From assembly GCA_049965615.1 (NCBI GenBank), contig JBMFWD010000002.1:99123-163122 (forward strand): a stretch of DNA of 64,000 bases, given 5' to 3'. The notes below the pieces were generated by a model, which saw only the letters and a list, made by a program, of their open reading frames with translations, did no database searches and was not told the DNA's origin. This DNA comes from Acidobacterium sp049965615 (GTDB taxonomy: Bacteria; Acidobacteriota; Terriglobia; Terriglobales; Acidobacteriaceae). Both the position numbers and the translations under genes were made by a program. Below, one piece after another: positions 60,797-64,000 of the stretch (positions are counted from its first letter, which is position 1; every line of letters starts with the position of its first letter).

Positions 60797-61447
60797 ATGC
60801 CCCTGAATCTGAAGAGCGGCGAAGTGTTAACCATAGGGCTCGTGAACTTTGAGCCGCTGCGCGTCACCGGTCTGCGTTCCATCCTCGAAGCGGAGCCGCA
60901 GATTACCGTGCGCGTCGTCAGCATTGAGGAAGTGCTCGCCGACCACTCCATTGGCTTCGTCCTCTTCGGGCTCTCTAACCCCCCGCACTTTGACCGCATG
61001 TCCTGCCTGCGCGCCCAGCGCCCCGATCTCAAGCTCATCGTCGTGGGTATGCTGGGCGAAGACGAAACCATCATCGACGCCATCGCCGTCGGCGCCAAGG
61101 GCTATGTGGAAGAAACCGCCCAGCCCGAGCAACTGCTCCAGGCCATTGCCATCGTGCACAGCGGCTCCATATGGGCCCCGCGCCGCGTACTCTCGCTCTT
61201 TGTCGATCGCATGCTGCAGTTCTCCACCAAGCCCGTCCGCCGCCACAACAGCCGCTTCACTGAGCGCGAGCAGCAGGTTCTGCGCCTGCTCGTCGCCGCC
61301 CGCTCCAATCGTGAAATTGCCGAAACCCTCGGCATCGAAGAGCGCACCGTCAAGGCCTACATCAAAAAGCTCATGTCCAAGGTCGGCGTAGACAACCGCG
61401 TCGCGCTATCGCTGCACGCGGCCACTTCCTCACTCGTCGACGACTGA
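60797..61447 (+). CDS. LuxR-family regulator with degenerate receiver domain
   Basis: A 216-residue regulator. The C-terminal GerE helix-turn-helix (residues about 150-210, FTEREQQVLRLLVAARSNRE, IAETLGIEERTVKAYIKKLM) is intact. The N-terminal receiver-like domain lacks the normal acidic pocket (NFEPLR instead of the DD), has FVLFGLSNP where the phosphoacceptor Asp would be (G58), and ends GYVEE in place of the usual GYLLK lysine. It probably works without phosphorylation. Begins 9 bp after dcd, suggesting co-transcription. Start ATG 60797. Confidence 0.87.
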   Translation: MPLNLKSGEVLTIGLVNFEPLRVTGLRSILEAEPQITVRVVSIEEVLADHSIGFVLFGLSNPPHFDRMSCLRAQRPDLKLIVVGMLGEDETIIDAIAVGAKGYVEETAQPEQLLQAIAIVHSGSIWAPRRVLSLFVDRMLQFSTKPVRRHNSRFTEREQQVLRLLVAARSNREIAETLGIEERTVKAYIKKLMSKVGVDNRVALSLHAATSSLVDD

Positions 61448-61462
61448 CCCTGCCCCCGGCCG

Positions 61463-62572
61463 CTACTTCGTCCTGCCACGCTTCGTCAGCCGGTTCAGGA
61501 AAAACTCCTGCAGAATGTCCACCGTAACGTGTCCGGCCGTGGCAATTCCGAATCCCTCAAAGGTAGCCCCCACGCCACGATCCTCCTGCGGAAGGTAAAG
61601 GTTCGAGAGCGCTCCAGAGATCAGGTCTCCACCCATGCTGGAATAGTTGATCTGCGTTCTGCCGTTGTCCCCACGGCACAAAACCGCGCTCCCAATGGCA
61701 TGCATCAGCCGCGCCCGCCGCGTACCCGTTCCCTTGTAAAAGTATCGGGGATCCTGGTGCAGAAGCGCCGGCAGCACCGCTCCACCCGCCATTACGTCGG
61801 TGAATCCGCTCGCGTACTCGCTGCCAACGCGCTTGGCGTAGCCTTCCACCCCGCCGCCGTAATTCGGGGTACCGCCTGCCTGGTCAATCCCGGCAATAAA
61901 CAGCGCTCCGGCCACGGTCACCGGATCCAGCGCCGTCCTCAAAGCCAGCTTGTACTTCAAGCCCCAGGAAAGCGGTGCTGCCTGCGGATCATAGCTCACA
62001 TAAAAATTGGGAATCACGCCCAGCACCCTCTGGTGTTCCTCCGCATGCACCTGCTCGGTCGCAAGCTGCAACTCCGTCTTGGGCTTCACCACCACAGAAA
62101 CCGTTCCGCCGGAGAGCTGCAGGTGGATATTGTCCTCTTCCAGAAACTGCCCCGGCTTCAGCGTAATGTCGTCCGAACCCCACGTCAGGCAATCCTTGCA
62201 CTCCACCGTAAGCCGGTAAGGCCCTCCCGGGCGCAATTCGTTAAAGGCAAATCCACCTTGCTCGCCTGTCGTAATCGTGCGCCTGCCCTGCGGGCCCCGC
62301 AGCGTCACCGTCGCCCCGGAAATCACATCCCCCTGCTCGTCCGTTACCGTGCCGCTGATGCTCGCATTCAAAGGCGCCTCGGGAAGATTCCTGGTGGCAG
62401 TCGCCGGTCCTGCCGTCTCAGCCACCTGCCCCAGCAGCCGGCCGCAACCGATTCCAAAGGCCAGTGTCAGGCCAACCAGCAGGAAAGCCATCCGCCGCCG
62501 CCCTGATCGCCTGCTTAAAAAACGGGAACCAACTCCAAAGCTAGCCCAGCCCAATTTCTTTTCGTCAGTCAT
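61463..62572 (-). CDS. Carboxypeptidase-regulatory-domain exported protein
   Basis: A 369-residue protein. A basic N-terminus and hydrophobic helix (MAFLLVGLTLAFGIGCG) act as signal or anchor; the Cys at its end could be a lipobox-like residue. Residues about 70-155 form a CarboxypepD_reg domain (NASISGTVTDEQGDVISGAT, GGFAFNELRPGGPYRLTV). The rest (HEDPRYFYKGTGTRRAR-like region, GGGVEGYAKRVGSEYASGFT) is unrecognised. Convergent with the LuxR gene, ending 15 bp from it. Export and domain are supported; function is not. Confidence 0.8.
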   Translation of the reverse strand: MTDEKKLGWASFGVGSRFLSRRSGRRRMAFLLVGLTLAFGIGCGRLLGQVAETAGPATATRNLPEAPLNASISGTVTDEQGDVISGATVTLRGPQGRRTITTGEQGGFAFNELRPGGPYRLTVECKDCLTWGSDDITLKPGQFLEEDNIHLQLSGGTVSVVVKPKTELQLATEQVHAEEHQRVLGVIPNFYVSYDPQAAPLSWGLKYKLALRTALDPVTVAGALFIAGIDQAGGTPNYGGGVEGYAKRVGSEYASGFTDVMAGGAVLPALLHQDPRYFYKGTGTRRARLMHAIGSAVLCRGDNGRTQINYSSMGGDLISGALSNLYLPQEDRGVGATFEGFGIATAGHVTVDILQEFFLNRLTKRGRTK

Positions 62573-62831
62573 CAATATCTTCGCTGTCTCTCTGTCCTTT
62601 ATAAGTGCGTTCCCATATGGATGACGTAAAGACGCACTTTCGACCACAAAGTTCGACAAATTCCTGTGAATTCCTCCGCGCTTTCTCCGCTTAGCTCGAA
62701 GATCAACAAACATGGGAACCAATGTGCCGGAAATTAACCTCGAAATTGATAACCTTGAAGTAGGGACAAAGAAAAGGCGTGCTTCGGCACGCCTTTTTTC
62801 GTGCATTTCGATGAGCCATGCAGTTAGAACA
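62573..62831. other. Gap with no recognised gene, holding a terminator
   Basis: First part of a 770-bp stretch (62573-63344) without a gene. No protein coding signal is seen. The terminator at 62772-62800 has no plus-strand gene upstream. Confidence 0.5.
62772..62800 (+). terminator. Intrinsic terminator with TTCG tetraloop, orphan
   Basis: An 11-bp stem, AAAAGGCGTGC with GCACGCCTTTT, around TTCG, followed by TTC. No plus-strand gene ends upstream. It resembles the hairpin at 7417, which also precedes a repeat pair. Confidence 0.85.
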
Positions 62832-62944
62832 TTAACCTTTCCAGCAGAATCAACAACTTGCCCACAAAAACAACGGGGGTCGAGCCGATTACGCGACTAG
62901 TCAACCCCATAGAATCAGCAACATCCTCACAAAAAAGGGGGGGG
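62832..62944 (+). repeat. Paired ~46-bp dispersed repeat, copy B
   Basis: Units at 62832-62879 (ending CAACGGGGG) and 62901-62944 (starting TCAACCCCATAGAATC, ending in a G-run), with a 21-bp spacer TCGAGCCGATTACGCGACTAG. Same order and spacing as copies A and C. The second unit has lost about 3 bp near its start. Confidence 0.88.
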
Positions 62945-63124
62945 CGTCAAATTTTCTAAGCGGTGGAAAGAGAACCCGCCCCGTCCGGATAACATGGGTG
63001 CCCAACGTCTGCGAAGAGGACGTGGGGTTCGGCGCAAAGCGCCGACGCTCTCATAATCAGACAAACCTCTGGTATCCATGGCCCTCTGGAACATGCGAAA
63101 GACGCAATCGTCAAAACGAAAGCA
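62945..63124. other. Non-coding segment with hairpins between repeats B and C
   Basis: Contains GGGTGCCC at 62996, a CGTC/GACG hairpin and TCGGCGCAAAGCGCCGA at 63029-63045, matching the order after copy A. No gene is seen. Confidence 0.55.
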
Positions 63125-63238
63125 CTAACCCACCCAACAGAATCAACAACATTCCCACAAAAACAAGGGCGGGCGATACATCGCTAGACGGTTAACCTGC
63201 CCCATAAAATCAACAACTTCCCCACAAAAAAGAGGGGG
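63125..63238 (+). repeat. Paired ~46-bp dispersed repeat, copy C
   Basis: Units at 63125-63173 and 63192-63238 with an 18-bp spacer CGATACATCGCTAGACGG. The second unit is the closest to a consensus (TTAACCTGCCCCATAAAATC, then AACAACTTCCCC). It is followed after about 20 bp by the IS element, whose insertion may have removed the usual tail. Confidence 0.88.
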
Positions 63239-63258
63239 ATCGTGAAAAATTTCTGTAA

Positions 63259-63923
63259 GGTACGGACCGGGGACATACCTGACAGATTGAACCGGGCAGA
63301 TGCCTGACACTGCAACGGGGTCGTGAGGGTTTAGAACATCTTTCATGGCCTGGAAAACGAGCAGTGTAATGGACGAGAAGTTGCGGTTTGTCTTTGAGTA
63401 TGAGCGAGATGAGCAGACGATGAAGGATCTGTGCGCCAGCTTCGGCATCTCGCGTGAGACCGGCTATGTATGGCTGCGGAGATACCAGCAGCTGGGGGCC
63501 GCCGGGCTGCTGGAACTGAACCGGGCTCCGCGCTCGCATCCCAACCAGACTGCGCCGGAGCTCGAACAAGCGGTGCTGGAACTCCGACAGGCGCACATGC
63601 GATGGGGACCGCGCAAGCTCAAGCGCATTCTCGAGCGAGAGCAGCCCGCCCAGCCATGGCCGGCCACCAGCACCATCGGCGAGATCGTCAAGCGAGCCGG
63701 ACTCGTCGTGCCGCGCAAGCGACGCCGCCGCGTCGAGCCGCACACCCATCCACTGGCCCATGCCCACCACGCCAACCGCGTCTGGTGCGCCGATTTCAAG
63801 GGATGGTTCCGCTCCGGCGACGGCACACGCATCGATCCGCTCACCATCTCCGACGCCTGCAGCCGATACCTGCTACGCTGCCAGGCCGTCGAAAAGACCG
63901 ACACCCTGCGCGTCAAGGCCGTC
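63259..63923 (+). mobile_element. IS481-like insertion sequence, interrupted copy
   Basis: Starts with GGTACGGACCGGGGACATAC at 63259. An identical sequence of 77 bp begins again at 63924 in the same direction, inside the transposase gene. Thus this is the truncated outer copy; its right part is outside the window or lost. Terminal inverted repeats cannot be judged without the other end. Confidence 0.8.
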
Positions 63924-63947
63924 GGTACGGACCGGGGACATACCTGA
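63345..63947 (+). pseudogene. IS481-like transposase, truncated
   Basis: The frame encodes an N-terminal helix-turn-helix (FEYERDEQTMKDLCASFGIS, then TGYVWLRRYQQLG) and the start of the RNase-H-like catalytic core (VWCADFKGWFRSGDGTRIDP, with the first catalytic Asp). It stops after VEKTDTLRVKAV, where a second IS left end enters at 63924, and runs to an artificial stop at 63947. A full-length protein of this family is about 350-400 residues, so at least the second and third catalytic acids are missing here. Confidence 0.83.
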
Positions 63948-64000
63948 CAGATTGAACCGGGCAGATGCCTGACACTGCAACGGGGTCGTGAGGGTTTAGA
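63924..64000 (+). mobile_element. Left end of a second IS481-like copy (continues past window)
   Basis: 77 bp identical to 63259-63335, in the same orientation, located within the transposase gene of the first copy. It continues beyond the window. Confidence 0.85.

Noticed and set aside
63345..63947. Transposase frame as an intact gene
   Set aside because: It ends in a second IS left end and lacks the later catalytic acids.

Overview
The window looks like a chromosomal stretch of an acidobacterium, most likely of the Acidobacteriaceae/Terriglobia type. The evidence is high GC, an Oar-like TonB-dependent outer-membrane protein with an N-terminal carboxypeptidase-regulatory domain, a squalene-hopene cyclase/HpnH hopanoid operon, DUF433/DUF5615 remnants and IS481-like sequences. 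I cannot name the species. Most of the window is housekeeping sequence. Clearly accessory parts are near 7.3-8.3 kb, 16.7-17.4 kb, 40.7-41.6 kb and 62.6-64.0 kb.

Layout. 0-7.3 kb: a FadN-type beta-oxidation enzyme (cut by the window start), a membrane protein, glmU, an ECF-like sigma factor, an HD-GYP response regulator and a pterin dehydratase. 7.3-8.7 kb: a gene-poor stretch with a composite repeat, an orphan terminator and the tmRNA gene ssrA. 8.7-21.4 kb: gnd, a GAF-ANTAR regulator, a purine salvage group (NCS2 permease, NUP-family protein, guanine-deaminase-like enzyme, two half-size EamA proteins), a broken DUF433/DUF5615 toxin-antitoxin pair, purH, a rhomboid protease, an XRE regulator and a secreted dienelactone-hydrolase-like protein. 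21.7-25.6 kb: three tandem paralogous MFS transporters. 25.7-33 kb: fabG, a DUF2071 protein, a two-domain ThyX-like protein, recA, coaD, an aminotransferase and a HAD phosphatase. 33-44 kb: hpd, a TPR/HExxH secreted protein, phoU, folD, a secreted HNH-like protein, crcB with a fluoride riboswitch, a type III polyketide synthase, a two-gene toxin-antitoxin-like unit, phhA and guaB. 44-48.6 kb: a small beta-barrel-like protein and the large TonB-dependent receptor. 48.8-54.4 kb: rimP-nusA-infB. 54.5-59.2 kb: ispH-shc-hpnH plus an unknown gene. 59.3-62.6 kb: a small Cys-containing protein, an HU/IHF protein, dcd, a LuxR regulator with a degenerate receiver and a carboxypeptidase-regulatory-domain protein. 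62.7-64.0 kb: repeats and an IS481-like element interrupted by a second copy of its own left end.

How genes connect. Phenylalanine hydroxylase (phhA), pterin carbinolamine dehydratase and 4-hydroxyphenylpyruvate dioxygenase together give a phenylalanine/tyrosine degradation route, although they are scattered. PurH, GuaB, the NCS2 permease, the NUP protein and the deaminase cover purine synthesis and salvage. IspH feeds isoprenoid precursors to the hopanoid enzymes directly downstream. The most unusual items are the composite paired repeats shared by 7.4 kb and 62.8-63.2 kb, the ThyX-like protein whose signature motif is split between two halves, the PBECR-like/DUF2283-like pair and the tandem transporter triplet. 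I found no rRNA, ordinary tRNA or CRISPR array.
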